A stretch of 43,497 nt of DNA from NCBI RefSeq assembly GCF_001557235.1, contig NZ_LSJI01000101.1:1-43497 (forward strand). Direction: 5' to 3'. This document shows, one piece after another, positions 32,685 through 40,303 of the stretch (positions are counted from its first letter, which is position 1; each line of letters begins with the position of its first letter). Made by a program: the position numbers and the translations under genes. This stretch comes from Phenylobacterium sp. CCH9-H3 (GTDB taxonomy: Bacteria; Pseudomonadota; Alphaproteobacteria; Caulobacterales; Caulobacteraceae). A model generated the notes under the pieces. That model worked only from the letters and a program-made list of their open reading frames with translations. It did no database searches and was not told the DNA's origin.

Positions 32685-33229
32685 GAGGGCGCTGCGGCCG
32701 AGGCGGTCTCGGTCAACGGCGGCGCCGCCGCCGGCTCGGCCACGGCGGCCTTGGCGGCGGTCTCGGCGGAGGGCGGGACCTCGACCACGGTGATCTCGGG
32801 GACCTTGTCCTCGTCGTCGCCGAACAGGCCCTTCGCCAGCTTCTTGCCGAGGAAGCCGCCGGCGAACTTGCCCACCGGCCCGGCGACAGCCGCCCCGGCC
32901 GCGCCGCCGGCCACGCCACCGGCCAGCGTTCCGAGCTTGTCGCCCAGGCCGTCCTTGTCCTCCTTGGCGACGATCACGGGCGCGACCTTGGTGGGCTCGG
33001 TAGGCGGAGTGGGGGCGACGGCCTCCTGCACCGGCCGGGGCGGCGGAGCGGCGGCGGTCGGGGGCGGCGCATCCGTCGTCGGCGCGACGGTGGGCAGGGG
33101 CGCGAGAGCCGGCGCCGTAGCGGCCGGGCTGGCGGATGGAACGATGGTGAGGTGGGGAACGTCCTGCGCACGCGCGGCGCCCGGGAGGGCGACCGCGCTA
33201 CAGATGGCGAGGCTCAATAGATCACGCAT
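32681..33229 (-). CDS. Secreted Pro/Ala-rich protein with glycine-zipper segment
   Basis: A 182-residue exported protein not matched to a named family. The ATG at 33229 opens a Sec signal (MRDLLSLAICSAVALPGAARAQ). A long Pro/Ala-rich linker follows (about 25-90), then a glycine-zipper-like block with LAGGVAGGAAGAAVAGPVGK and GGFLGKKLAKGLFG, then an acidic/Ala-rich tail. Glycine-zipper proteins often insert into the outer membrane. A longer frame starts at 33244. Confidence 0.65.
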   Translation of the reverse strand: MRDLLSLAICSAVALPGAARAQDVPHLTIVPSASPAATAPALAPLPTVAPTTDAPPPTAAAPPPRPVQEAVAPTPPTEPTKVAPVIVAKEDKDGLGDKLGTLAGGVAGGAAGAAVAGPVGKFAGGFLGKKLAKGLFGDDEDKVPEITVVEVPPSAETAAKAAVAEPAAAPPLTETASAAAPS

Positions 33230-33312
33230 TTCGCAACGCTCCACGAGGACTTCCTCGACGTGAGCGTTTGCAACGCGTTGCGGGCCCGCAGGTTCAGCGC
33301 GGCCCGGAATGG

Positions 33313-33335
33313 GGGCCCATCGCGAGGATGGGCCC
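33313..33335 (-). terminator. Hairpin after the cold-shock protein gene
   Basis: GGGCCCATC and GATGGGCCC pair perfectly around a 5-base loop, 11 bases past the cold-shock gene stop codon on the minus strand. The following bases are CCCATTCC, not a U-tract. Confidence 0.6.
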
Positions 33336-33346
33336 GCCGGAGTGTC

Positions 33347-33946
33347 TTAGCCGCTGACCTTCAGGTTGGTCGCGGAGGTCTTGCCGCTGCGACGGTCCTG
33401 TTCGAGGTCGAAATTGACCCGCTGGCCCTCGTTCAGGCCGGACAGGCCCGCCTGCTCGACCGCGGAGATGTGGACGAAGATGTCCTGGCCGCCGCCTTCC
33501 GGCTTGATGAAGCCGAAGCCCTTGGTGGGGTTGAACCACTTCACCTCGCCGGTGCCCGAGCCCGACACGACGCCGCGCGGACGATCGCCGCCGCCGCCGC
33601 CGCCGCCGAAACCACGGTCACGACCGCCGCCGTAGCCGCCACCGCCGCCGCCGTAGCCGCCACGGTCGCCGTAGCCGCCGCGGTCACCACCGCCGAAGCC
33701 GCCGCCGCCCGAACGACGGGGTTGGGGCGCGCCCTTTTCCGTCACGACGATCTGGGTCGCCGCCAGCTTGCCGGACCGGCGGTCCTGCTCGAGTTCGTAC
33801 TCGACCTTGTCGCCTTCATCGAGGCTGTCGAGCCCGGCCTGATTCAGGGCCGAGATGTGAATGAAGACGTCCGAACCGCCGTCGTCGGGTTGGACGAAAC
33901 CGAAACCCTTCGCCGTGTTGAACCACTTTACCGTGCCGCTCGCCAT
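33347..33946 (-). CDS. Double cold-shock-domain protein with glycine-rich linker
   Basis: A 199-residue nucleic-acid-binding protein with two cold-shock domains. The first (MASGTVKWFN..., RNP motifs KGFGFVQP and VFIHIS) and the second (GEVKWFN, KGFGFIKP, IFVHIS) each end in a DRRSGK-containing strand. Between them, about residues 80-130, lies a low-complexity linker of GG, RGG, RGGYG and GGGYGG units. Two-domain cold-shock proteins are known in Caulobacter (CspC/CspD), where they act in cold or stationary phase. The ATG at 33946 is chosen because the domain begins there. It is followed by a hairpin and diverges from a LOG-family gene. Confidence 0.92.
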   Translation of the reverse strand: MASGTVKWFNTAKGFGFVQPDDGGSDVFIHISALNQAGLDSLDEGDKVEYELEQDRRSGKLAATQIVVTEKGAPQPRRSGGGGFGGGDRGGYGDRGGYGGGGGGYGGGRDRGFGGGGGGGDRPRGVVSGSGTGEVKWFNPTKGFGFIKPEGGGQDIFVHISAVEQAGLSGLNEGQRVNFDLEQDRRSGKTSATNLKVSG

Positions 33947-34020
33947 ATCGTCGCAACCTACAGAGATAAGTCCTACGCCGCCCATGAAGCGGCGCCCGGC
34001 TAATCGCCCTGATGAGCCGT

Positions 34021-34035
34021 GCTACAAGTTGTAGC
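34021..34035. promoter_or_regulatory. Palindrome GCTACAA-G-TTGTAGC between csp and LOG genes
   Basis: A perfect 7-bp inverted repeat with a single central base in the divergent region between the cold-shock gene (ATG at 33946, minus) and the LOG gene (TTG at 34128, plus). It is a candidate operator; the binding protein is unknown. Confidence 0.4.
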
Positions 34036-34127
34036 GGCGGATTTTCCCCAAGGCCAGCCGTCGTGACACACGCCGGTATTCGGACTAAGGCAGCGACCCC
34101 TTCGCCACAGCGCTGCCGAGGCCCCTC

Positions 34128-34703
34128 TTGAAGAGCATCTGCGTCTATTGCGGCTCGTCCGCCGGAACCGATCCGCGGTTCCTGGACGAGGCCATCCGGA
34201 GCGGGACCGAGATCGCGAAGGCCGGGCTAACCCTCGTATATGGCGGAGGAAAAGTCGGCCTGATGGGCGCGGTGGCCGACGCCGCCCTGGCCGCGGGCGG
34301 CCGGGTCGTGGGGGTCATGCCCGAGGACCTGGTCAACCAGGAAATCGCCCACAAGGGCCTCACCGAACTGCACGTCGTGCGGTCGATGCATGAGCGCAAA
34401 TTGGCCATGTCGGAGCTGGCCGACGGCTTCCTCTGCCTGCCCGGCGGGCCCGGAACGTTCGAGGAAATCTTCGAACAATGGACCTGGGCGCTGCTCGGCA
34501 TCCACGCCAAGCCGTGCGGGTTCGTGAACGTCGCGGGCTACTACGACCTGATGCGCCAGACGATCCAGCAGATGGCCGACAACGGCTTCATCGGCCAGGC
34601 CTATGTCGACATGCTGGTCTATGCGGAGACGACCCCGCAGGTGCTGGACGCCTTCCGCGCCTACGTCGCCCCGCCGCCGAAGTGGAGCACGAACAACCCG
34701 TAG
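34128..34703 (+). CDS. LOG family protein (TIGR00730)
   Basis: A 191-residue Rossmann-fold protein of the LOG family, which release free cytokinin-like bases from nucleoside monophosphates by phosphoribohydrolysis. It starts at a TTG with MKSICVYCGSS and contains GGGKVGLMG and the diagnostic PGGPGTFEE (about residues 108-116). It is the usual length. A repeat-rich region follows, and a divergent cold-shock gene lies upstream. Confidence 0.9.
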   Translation: MKSICVYCGSSAGTDPRFLDEAIRSGTEIAKAGLTLVYGGGKVGLMGAVADAALAAGGRVVGVMPEDLVNQEIAHKGLTELHVVRSMHERKLAMSELADGFLCLPGGPGTFEEIFEQWTWALLGIHAKPCGFVNVAGYYDLMRQTIQQMADNGFIGQAYVDMLVYAETTPQVLDAFRAYVAPPPKWSTNNP

Positions 34704-34729
34704 GCGCGGAGCGCGCCGCAGGCGCCATT

Positions 34730-34807
34730 GGAACCGCCAAGACGCAAAGAACGCCAGGAAGCCAACGTGGCTGAACCCCTTGGCGAACTTGGCGTCTTGG
34801 CGGTGAA
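34730..34807. repeat. ACCGCCAAGACGC inverted repeat downstream of the LOG gene
   Basis: Two arms of about 26 bases, ACCGCCAAGACGC...ACGCCAGG (34733-34758) and the near-perfect complement ending GCGTCTTGGCGGT (to 34804), face each other around a 20-base loop. Such units are frequent as dispersed elements in related genomes. It lies between the convergent LOG and amidohydrolase genes. Confidence 0.6.
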
Positions 34808-34830
34808 TCTATCGGCGCTCACGCGCCAAT

Positions 34831-35859
34831 TCAGAGCTCCAGCCGGTAGACCTTCTTGGCCGTGCCGGAGAAGAGAGCCGTCTTCTCGGCCGCCGAGGCG
34901 CCCTTGGCGATGTGCTTGAAAGCGTTCCACAGCGTGGCATAGCTGCAGCTGCCCATGTCCACCGGGAAGTTGCTCTCGAACATGCAGCGGTCTGGCCCGA
35001 AGGCCTCGACGCAGGTCTCGATATAGGGGCCCCACTCCCGCGCCAGCTGTTCCGAAGGCGCCCGCGGCTCGGCCAGGAACGAGGGGAAGTTGCAGAAGGC
35101 CATGGCCAGGCCTCCCAGCTTCACGACCACGTTCGGCGACTTGGCCAGCTCGTGGATGTTCGCCTTCCAGCCAGGGAAGCGCTCGGGCAGCTTGCCTGTG
35201 TAGCTGGCCCGGCCCAGCGGGGTGCCGACGTGGTCCAGCACGATGGTGGTGTCCGGGAAGGCGCGGGCGAGGTCGATCACGTCGGGAAGCTGCGGCTCCA
35301 GCAGCCAGGCGTCGAACGACAGGCCCAGCGGAGCCAGCCGCTTGAAACCCTCGCGGAACGTGGCGTCGCGGTAGAGGCCGGCCTCGACCCGGTTCAGCGG
35401 GCCCAGCACGTCCTTGTCGGCGTCGAACGAGGCGCTGTTGCGGATCCCGCGGAAACGGCCGCCGCCCGACTTGATGTGGGTCTCCAGCACCGGCGCCACC
35501 GCATCGCCCAGCAGCAGGTCGGCGCGGCCCACGATCCCGGCGCAGGCGCGGAAATCGCCGTAGAGGCCGCTGGCGCTCATCGCCGCCACGCCGTTGACGA
35601 ACTCGGTCTCGCCGATGGGCCGCAGTTCCACGGGGCCGTCGGCCTTGTAGAAGGCGCCGCACTCCACGAAGACCGTGGCGATCACATTGTGGCCGCTGGT
35701 GGTGTCGGCGACCAGTTCGTCCAGCAGATAGCGCGCCGCCGGCTGGATCGCGGTCATGAACGGGTGCGCGTTCGGATCGGGCGGGGTGGCCGGCCGGTTC
35801 CACAGGTGGTGGTGCGGATCGACGATCGGCAGCTCGGGTTCGAGGATGGCTTCCGGCAT
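34831..35859 (-). CDS. Amidohydrolase family protein (2-pyrone-4,6-dicarboxylate hydrolase-like)
   Basis: A 342-residue TIM-barrel hydrolase of the amidohydrolase_2 group. It has the metal motif DPHHHLW (H16-H18), FVECGA, the VLDHVGTPLG strand and a late SNFPVD motif with the conserved Asp. Relatives hydrolyse lactones or decarboxylate aromatic acids. The ATG at 35859 is preferred with GGGAG upstream; a longer frame to 35919 has no support. It does not overlap its neighbours. Confidence 0.85.
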   Translation of the reverse strand: MPEAILEPELPIVDPHHHLWNRPATPPDPNAHPFMTAIQPAARYLLDELVADTTSGHNVIATVFVECGAFYKADGPVELRPIGETEFVNGVAAMSASGLYGDFRACAGIVGRADLLLGDAVAPVLETHIKSGGGRFRGIRNSASFDADKDVLGPLNRVEAGLYRDATFREGFKRLAPLGLSFDAWLLEPQLPDVIDLARAFPDTTIVLDHVGTPLGRASYTGKLPERFPGWKANIHELAKSPNVVVKLGGLAMAFCNFPSFLAEPRAPSEQLAREWGPYIETCVEAFGPDRCMFESNFPVDMGSCSYATLWNAFKHIAKGASAAEKTALFSGTAKKVYRLEL

Positions 35860-35936
35860 GACGTTCGCTCCCGCTTTGTGATTGGCGGCCACGCTAGAGG
35901 CGCGGGCGCCCGTCCTCAACCCGGGAACGGGCAGCC

Positions 35937-36857
35937 TTACGGATCCGGTGTTTCAGCAGGCTTCGGCGGGAGGCTGACCAGGATCACCGAGGTGACCGGC
36001 TGGCGCTGGTGGCGTTCCCACAGCTCGACCAGTTCGCCCGGGCGGGGCGCGGGCGGCTGCAGGCGCCAGGCGGCGATCACCGCGCTCAGCACCGCGAGGC
36101 CCACCAGGGCCGCGCCGATCAGGGCATCGTGCCGGCGGGTGACGCGCAGCTGGCCGACGCGCACCTCCAGCGGGTGCAGGCCGGCGGCGGGCCAGTAGCA
36201 GCCGAAGGGCAGGGGCTGGGCGGCCAGCTGGGTCTTCAGGAGGGTCCGGGCGTAGAGGGCGCGGTCTTCGGGCCGCCGGCGCAGGACGGCCGCATCGCAG
36301 GCCAACTCCTGGTCCAGCCGCATCACGTGGGCGGCGAGATGGACCAGGGGGTTGAACCAGCAGAGCGCCTGCAAGGCCGCGCTCGCCGCGCTGGCCCTGG
36401 GGTCGCAGCGGGCGACGTGCTCGCGCTCGTGGGCGCGGATCAGGGCGCGCTCCTCGGCGGTGTACGTCCCGTCGTCCGCCGGCATCACCAGGCGCGGCGC
36501 GATCACGCCGACCACCGAGGGGCCGCCCCGGCCACGCCGCACCTCGTCCATGAAGCGCGCCTGCGCCCGGGCCATGCCCGCCAGGACCAGCAGGGCCCCA
36601 AGCCCCCAGGCCGCGAGGGCGGGCGCCGACCAGTTGGCCACGGCGGCGGCCAGGGCGTGAACTTCGGGCGCCCCGTCCTCGACCCGGGCCGGCATCAGCG
36701 AGGCGAGGGCCGCCAGGGGCGGCGCCGCCCAGAGCCCGTAGGCCACCTCCGGTCCGAAGGCGCGCCGGACCGGCAGCCGCAGGGCGAGCACCGCCAGCAC
36801 GCCGAGGGCCAGAACCAGGTTCGCCCGCAGCAGGGCGGCCAGGACCTCACTCGTCAT
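35937..36857 (-). CDS. M56-family membrane metallopeptidase (BlaR1/MecR1-like), copy A
   Basis: A 306-residue membrane protein of the BlaR1/MecR1 peptidase family. Helices lie near residues 5-27, 40-55 and 75-98; the zinc motif HEREH (H143, E144, H147) follows in RAHEREHVARCDPRA, with LDQELACDA supplying the third ligand. A fourth helix near 215-235 and a short tail end it. The large periplasmic penicillin-binding sensor of true BlaR1 is absent, so the stimulus must be different. It overlaps the upstream blaI-type gene by 11 bases. Confidence 0.88.
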   Translation of the reverse strand: MTSEVLAALLRANLVLALGVLAVLALRLPVRRAFGPEVAYGLWAAPPLAALASLMPARVEDGAPEVHALAAAVANWSAPALAAWGLGALLVLAGMARAQARFMDEVRRGRGGPSVVGVIAPRLVMPADDGTYTAEERALIRAHEREHVARCDPRASAASAALQALCWFNPLVHLAAHVMRLDQELACDAAVLRRRPEDRALYARTLLKTQLAAQPLPFGCYWPAAGLHPLEVRVGQLRVTRRHDALIGAALVGLAVLSAVIAAWRLQPPAPRPGELVELWERHQRQPVTSVILVSLPPKPAETPDP

Positions 36858-37221
36858 CGGCTTCCAGCTCCGCGATGAGGGTCTTCAGGCGCGCGACCTC
36901 GGCGGCGGAGAGGTCGCGGTGACGGGCGTAGTGGGCGACGAGCGGCGCCAGCTGGCCGCCGAACAGCCGGTCCAGCAGGCCCTGGCTCTCGCCGGTGACG
37001 TAATCCTCGCGGGTGACGATAGGCCTGTAGAGCGCCCGCCCGCCCGTGCGCTCGGACTTCAGCGCCTTCTTCTTCAGGAGCCGGTTGATCAGCGTCTTCA
37101 CCGTCGCCTCGCCCCAATCCTGGGCCGGGCCCACGGCCTGGAAGATCTCCTCGGCGGTCAGCGGTCCACGGGCCCAGAGGGCTTCCATCACTTGGCTTTC
37201 GGCGCCGGAAATCTTCGACAT
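36847..37221 (-). CDS. BlaI/MecI-family repressor, copy A
   Basis: A 124-residue winged-helix repressor with the BlaI motif GEATVKTLINRLLKKKAL and a C-terminal dimerisation helix. BlaI-type proteins repress their operon and are cut after signalling by the M56 partner. The ATG at 37221 begins MSKISGAES; a frame extends to 37272 but the second copy begins at the same residue. It overlaps the M56 gene (translational coupling). Two operator-like motifs lie upstream. It differs from copy B at only 14 of 124 positions. Confidence 0.9.
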   Translation of the reverse strand: MSKISGAESQVMEALWARGPLTAEEIFQAVGPAQDWGEATVKTLINRLLKKKALKSERTGGRALYRPIVTREDYVTGESQGLLDRLFGGQLAPLVAHYARHRDLSAAEVARLKTLIAELEADDE

Positions 37222-37223
37222 CT

Positions 37224-37259
37224 TACACTCGTAGCCCTCTCGCGAGATTACGCACGTAA
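37224..37259 (-). promoter_or_regulatory. Operator-like motifs upstream of BlaI copy A
   Basis: Two TAC-type inverted motifs lie upstream of the repressor gene: TACGAGTGTA (minus-strand reading of 37224-37233) and the palindromic TTACG-TG-CGTAA (minus-strand reading of 37248-37259), 25 bases apart. They resemble the BlaI/MecI operator core TACA-N2-TGTA. The near motif ends only two bases before the ATG. Confidence 0.55.
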
Positions 37260-37338
37260 ATCCGGCTGTCAACCGGCTTCGGCCAGCGTAGCGAGCGCGG
37301 CGGCGAGGGCGGATTTATGGCGAAGGTCGGCAGGCCCT

Positions 37339-38160
37339 TCAGGGTCGGATGGCGTGCACCGGGGCGGCGACGACGCCGTCGCCTTCGCTGCGGACCCGAC
37401 GCCGGTCGCCGCGGCGCTTGAGCTGCTCGATCCGCACTTCCAGCGGGTGGGTTCCGCGCGGCGACCAGCGGCAGCCGAAGGGCAGGGGCGTGGCGGCGAG
37501 CTGGGTCTTCAGCAGGGTGCGCGCGTAGAGCGCCCGCGCCGCCGGTCGGCCGCGGACCACCGCCGCGTCGCAGGCGAGTTCCTGGTCCAGGCGGATGAGG
37601 CGGGCGGCCAGGTGGACCAGCGGGTTGAACCAGCAGAGGCTCTGGAACACGGCCGCCAGCACCGCGGCGCGGGGGTCCTTGCGGGCCACATGCTCGCGTT
37701 CGTGGGCGCGGATCAGCTCGCGCTCCTCGGCCGTGTAGCGGCCGTCGTTGGCCGGCATCACGATCAGCGGGGAGATGAAGCCGATCACCGCCGGACCTGC
37801 GCGGCCGGTCCGCACCTCGCCCTGGAACCGCGCCTGCGCCACGGCGAACACGGCGGCCATGGCGACCGCGCCCAGCGCCCAGAGGGTCGCGAAGGCGGCC
37901 AGGACCGCGCCGCTGATCCCGAACACCCAGGGGTCGCCATGCGGCCGGACGATCTCGATCAGCAGGGTCAGCAGGGCCGCGGCGAGGGGCGCGCCCCACA
38001 GGTGATAGGCCGCGGCCGGCCCGAACGCCCGGCGCGCCGCGATGCGCGCGACAGCCACCACCCCGATCGCCAGCGCGGCGACCAGGTTCGCCTTCAGGAA
38101 CGCCGCGGCCAGCGTCGCCGCCGGGTAGCCGCCCAGGACGACGTGCAGCGGATCACTCAT
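37339..38160 (-). CDS. M56-family membrane metallopeptidase, copy B (shortened C-terminus)
   Basis: A 273-residue paralogue of copy A with the same zinc motif HEREH (H153-H157) in RAHEREHVARKDPRA and LDQELACDA. Both copies share the run GCxWxxxxxHPLEVRxxQL, but after this copy B ends in a basic segment (RRGDRRRVRSEG) and lacks the last membrane helix and tail of copy A. The chain is about 33 residues shorter. Its start overlaps the stop of BlaI copy B by 8 bases. Confidence 0.87.
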   Translation of the reverse strand: MSDPLHVVLGGYPAATLAAAFLKANLVAALAIGVVAVARIAARRAFGPAAAYHLWGAPLAAALLTLLIEIVRPHGDPWVFGISGAVLAAFATLWALGAVAMAAVFAVAQARFQGEVRTGRAGPAVIGFISPLIVMPANDGRYTAEERELIRAHEREHVARKDPRAAVLAAVFQSLCWFNPLVHLAARLIRLDQELACDAAVVRGRPAARALYARTLLKTQLAATPLPFGCRWSPRGTHPLEVRIEQLKRRGDRRRVRSEGDGVVAAPVHAIRP

Positions 38161-38527
38161 CGTCCGCCTCGAGCTTGGCGATCAGGGTCTTCAGGCGCGC
38201 CACTTCCTCCGCCGACAGGGCGCGGTGGCGGGCGTAGTGGGCGACCAGCGGGGCGATCTGGCCGCCGAACAGGCGGTCCAGCAGGCCCTGGCTCTCGCCG
38301 GTGACGTACTCCTCGCGGGTGACGAGCGGATGATAGAGGGCCCGGCCGCCGGCGCGCTCGGACTTCAGCGCCTTCTTCTTCAGGAGGCGGTTGATCAGGG
38401 TCTTCACCGTCGCCTCGCCCCAGTCGTGGGCCGGCCCGACCGTCTGCACGATCTCCTCGGCGGTCAGCGGCCCCCGGGTCCAGAGGGCTTCCATGATGTG
38501 GCTTTCGGCGCCCGAGATCTTCGACAT
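38153..38527 (-). CDS. BlaI/MecI-family repressor, copy B
   Basis: A 124-residue repressor nearly identical to copy A (14 substitutions), with the winged-helix segment GEATVKTLINRLLKKKAL unchanged. The ATG at 38527 follows the same TACGGGTGTA-type motif placed at the same distance as in copy A. It is first in the order BlaI-B, M56-B, BlaI-A, M56-A on the minus strand, and diverges from the APC transporter gene. The identical recognition helix implies cross-regulation of both copies. Confidence 0.9.
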   Translation of the reverse strand: MSKISGAESHIMEALWTRGPLTAEEIVQTVGPAHDWGEATVKTLINRLLKKKALKSERAGGRALYHPLVTREEYVTGESQGLLDRLFGGQIAPLVAHYARHRALSAEEVARLKTLIAKLEADDE

Positions 38528-38529
38528 CT

Positions 38530-38539
38530 TACACCCGTA
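38530..38539 (-). promoter_or_regulatory. Operator-like motif upstream of BlaI copy B
   Basis: Minus-strand TACGGGTGTA, two bases before the ATG, matches the TACGAGTGTA motif at the same position upstream of copy A. The second, more distal palindrome of copy A is not seen here. Confidence 0.5.
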
Positions 38540-38649
38540 GCTTAGGCCGGACGCTATCCGCCCCACCCGAAGTGTCAAGCCGCTGTCGCAAAGGCTAGGC
38601 GCGTCCTCCGGCGGGTTCCATAGTCGCGCCCGAGTCCCGGGGGAACGCG

Positions 38650-39969
38650 ATGGCGGACGCGACGGCAGGCCAGGCGGCGCGTCCCGAGGACGCCAAGATC
38701 GGCGTGCCGGGCGCGGCGGCCCTGGTCGCCGGCTCGATGATCGGCTCGGGCGTCTACCTGCTGCCGGCCACCATGGGCGCCATCGGCTCCATCTCGATCC
38801 TGGGCTGGATCGTCGCGACCCTGGCGGCCCTGGCGATCGCGGGCGTGTTCGTCTGGTTGTCGGCCGAGGTCGCCGGCGCCGAGGGCCTGCCGGGATATGT
38901 CCAGGCGGGGCTCGGGCGGTTCTTCGCGACCCAGACGGCGGTGCTGTTCTGGACCTCCTGCTGGGCCGGGACCGTGGCCATCGCCCTGGCCGCCGCCGGG
39001 GCCGCCGGCTTCCTGGTCCCGACGCTGGCCGGGCCGGCGGCGCGCCTGGCCACGACCGTCGCCATCCTCTGGGTCGCCGTCGGCCTCTGCTGGCTGGGCC
39101 CGCGGGCGGTCGCCCGCACCGAAGGCTTCACCCTGGGCGTCGGGCTGCTGCCGGTGATCCTGGCCGCCACGGTGGGCTGGGTCTTCTTCCGGTCGGACGT
39201 CTTCCTCGCCTCGTGGAATCCATCGGGCCTGTCCGTGAGCAAGGCGGTCGGGGCCTCGGCGCTCAACGCCTTCTGGGCCTTCCTCGGCATGGAGTGCGCC
39301 GCCGCAGCGGCCGGGGTCGTGCGCGATCCCACCCGCAACGTGCCGCGCGCCACGATCCTGGGCGTCCTGGGCGCCGCGGCGCTGTATATCGCCGCGACCT
39401 CCGCGATCATGGGCATCCTGCCCGCCGACGTCCTGGCGAGGTCGGATGCGCCGTTCGGGGATGCGGCGCGCGCGGCCCTGGGCGCGGCGCTTGGCGCGGC
39501 GATCGCGGCCTGCACCTTCCTGCGGACCGGCGGCTGCGTGACGGGCTGGACGCTGGTGGTGGCCGAGACCTCGCGCGGCGCGGCCGACCAGGGGGTGTTC
39601 CCGCGCGTGTTCCGGACCCGGCCGGGCGAGCGGGCGTCGGCGGCCAACCTGCTGACGGCGGGCGGACTGACGACCGCCTTCGCCCTGGCCACCGCCAGCC
39701 CGAACCTCGCTGAGCAGTTCTCGACGATCATCAACGCGGTGTCGCTGCTGTCGATCTACACCTACGTCCTGGCCGCCGTGTCGCTGGCCAGGCTCGCCGT
39801 GCGGTTCACGCCTGGCCGCCGCGCCGCGGCCCTGGCCAATGCGGCCGCCGCGGTCGCCTTCTCCGTCCTGCTGATCTCGGGCGCCAGGCCGATCGAGCTG
39901 GCGCTGTCCCTGGCGCCCCTGCCGCTGGCGGCGCTCCTGTATCTTCGCTTGCGGCGGGGTGATCCCTAA
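38650..39969 (+). CDS. APC-family amino acid/polyamine transporter
   Basis: A 439-residue inner-membrane transporter with about 12 hydrophobic helices. The first helix carries the unwound-substrate motif GSMIGSGVYLLPA (GSG at about 32-34), typical of the APA/AdiC-PotE type exchangers. NAFWAFLGMECAAAAAGVV and RDPTRNVPRATI are further family blocks. GGGGGAA precedes the ATG at 38650. It diverges from BlaI copy B over 122 bases. The substrate is not decidable; arginine/agmatine-type or other amino acids are likely. Confidence 0.88.
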   Translation: MADATAGQAARPEDAKIGVPGAAALVAGSMIGSGVYLLPATMGAIGSISILGWIVATLAALAIAGVFVWLSAEVAGAEGLPGYVQAGLGRFFATQTAVLFWTSCWAGTVAIALAAAGAAGFLVPTLAGPAARLATTVAILWVAVGLCWLGPRAVARTEGFTLGVGLLPVILAATVGWVFFRSDVFLASWNPSGLSVSKAVGASALNAFWAFLGMECAAAAAGVVRDPTRNVPRATILGVLGAAALYIAATSAIMGILPADVLARSDAPFGDAARAALGAALGAAIAACTFLRTGGCVTGWTLVVAETSRGAADQGVFPRVFRTRPGERASAANLLTAGGLTTAFALATASPNLAEQFSTIINAVSLLSIYTYVLAAVSLARLAVRFTPGRRAAALANAAAAVAFSVLLISGARPIELALSLAPLPLAALLYLRLRRGDP

Positions 39970-39981
39970 CGCCCCTGGCGT

Positions 39982-39997
39982 GTTATGCTTCAGCATA
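39982..39997 (+). promoter_or_regulatory. Extended -10-like element with TATGCT-TC-AGCATA palindrome
   Basis: TGTTATGCT (extended -10 pattern) is followed at once by the complement, making the palindrome TATGCT-TC-AGCATA at 39984-39997. It lies 16 bases before the ATG of the small gene and shares the 11-mer GTGTTATGCTT with the region upstream of the PhyH gene (14632-14642). Confidence 0.4.
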
Positions 39998-40013
39998 TCA
40001 ACGGAGCCCGCAG

Positions 40014-40232
40014 ATGAAGCTCTCCGACGAAGACCGTGATCGTCTGGCGCTGCACACCGCATTCGCGGTGCATCAGATCTCCCGCTGGATCGCCACCCGC
40101 GACGACGTGCCGAAGGACATCCGCGACCGCCTGCGCGGCCACATCAGCGCCCTGGAGGGCGTGATGGTGACCAGCGGCCACGACTGGATCCGCGACGAGA
40201 TGGAAGCCACCGAGGCGGCGCTGCACGCCTGA
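40014..40232 (+). CDS. Small hypothetical protein
   Basis: A 72-residue protein, not recognised. It starts MKLSDEDRDRLALHTAFAVHQIS behind ACGGAG with 7-base spacing, and is mostly helical and charged, with three His residues and no membrane segment or Cys. A clear promoter-like element and good ribosome site make it a probable real gene. It stands alone between the transporter and the cytochrome gene. Confidence 0.65.
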   Translation: MKLSDEDRDRLALHTAFAVHQISRWIATRDDVPKDIRDRLRGHISALEGVMVTSGHDWIRDEMEATEAALHA

Positions 40233-40303
40233 CGCCGTCATCCGTTCAGGCGCGACGGCGGGGCGCGAAGGCCAGACCTTCCAGTCGTCCGCTGGGAGTG
40301 CGC

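Noticed and set aside
33580..33715. Tandem short GC-rich repeats resembling a microsatellite
   Set aside because: They are the coding DNA for the Gly/Arg-rich linker of the double cold-shock protein, in frame throughout.
35937..38527. A beta-lactam resistance operon
   Set aside because: The M56 proteins lack a penicillin-binding sensor domain and no beta-lactamase or PBP gene lies nearby.
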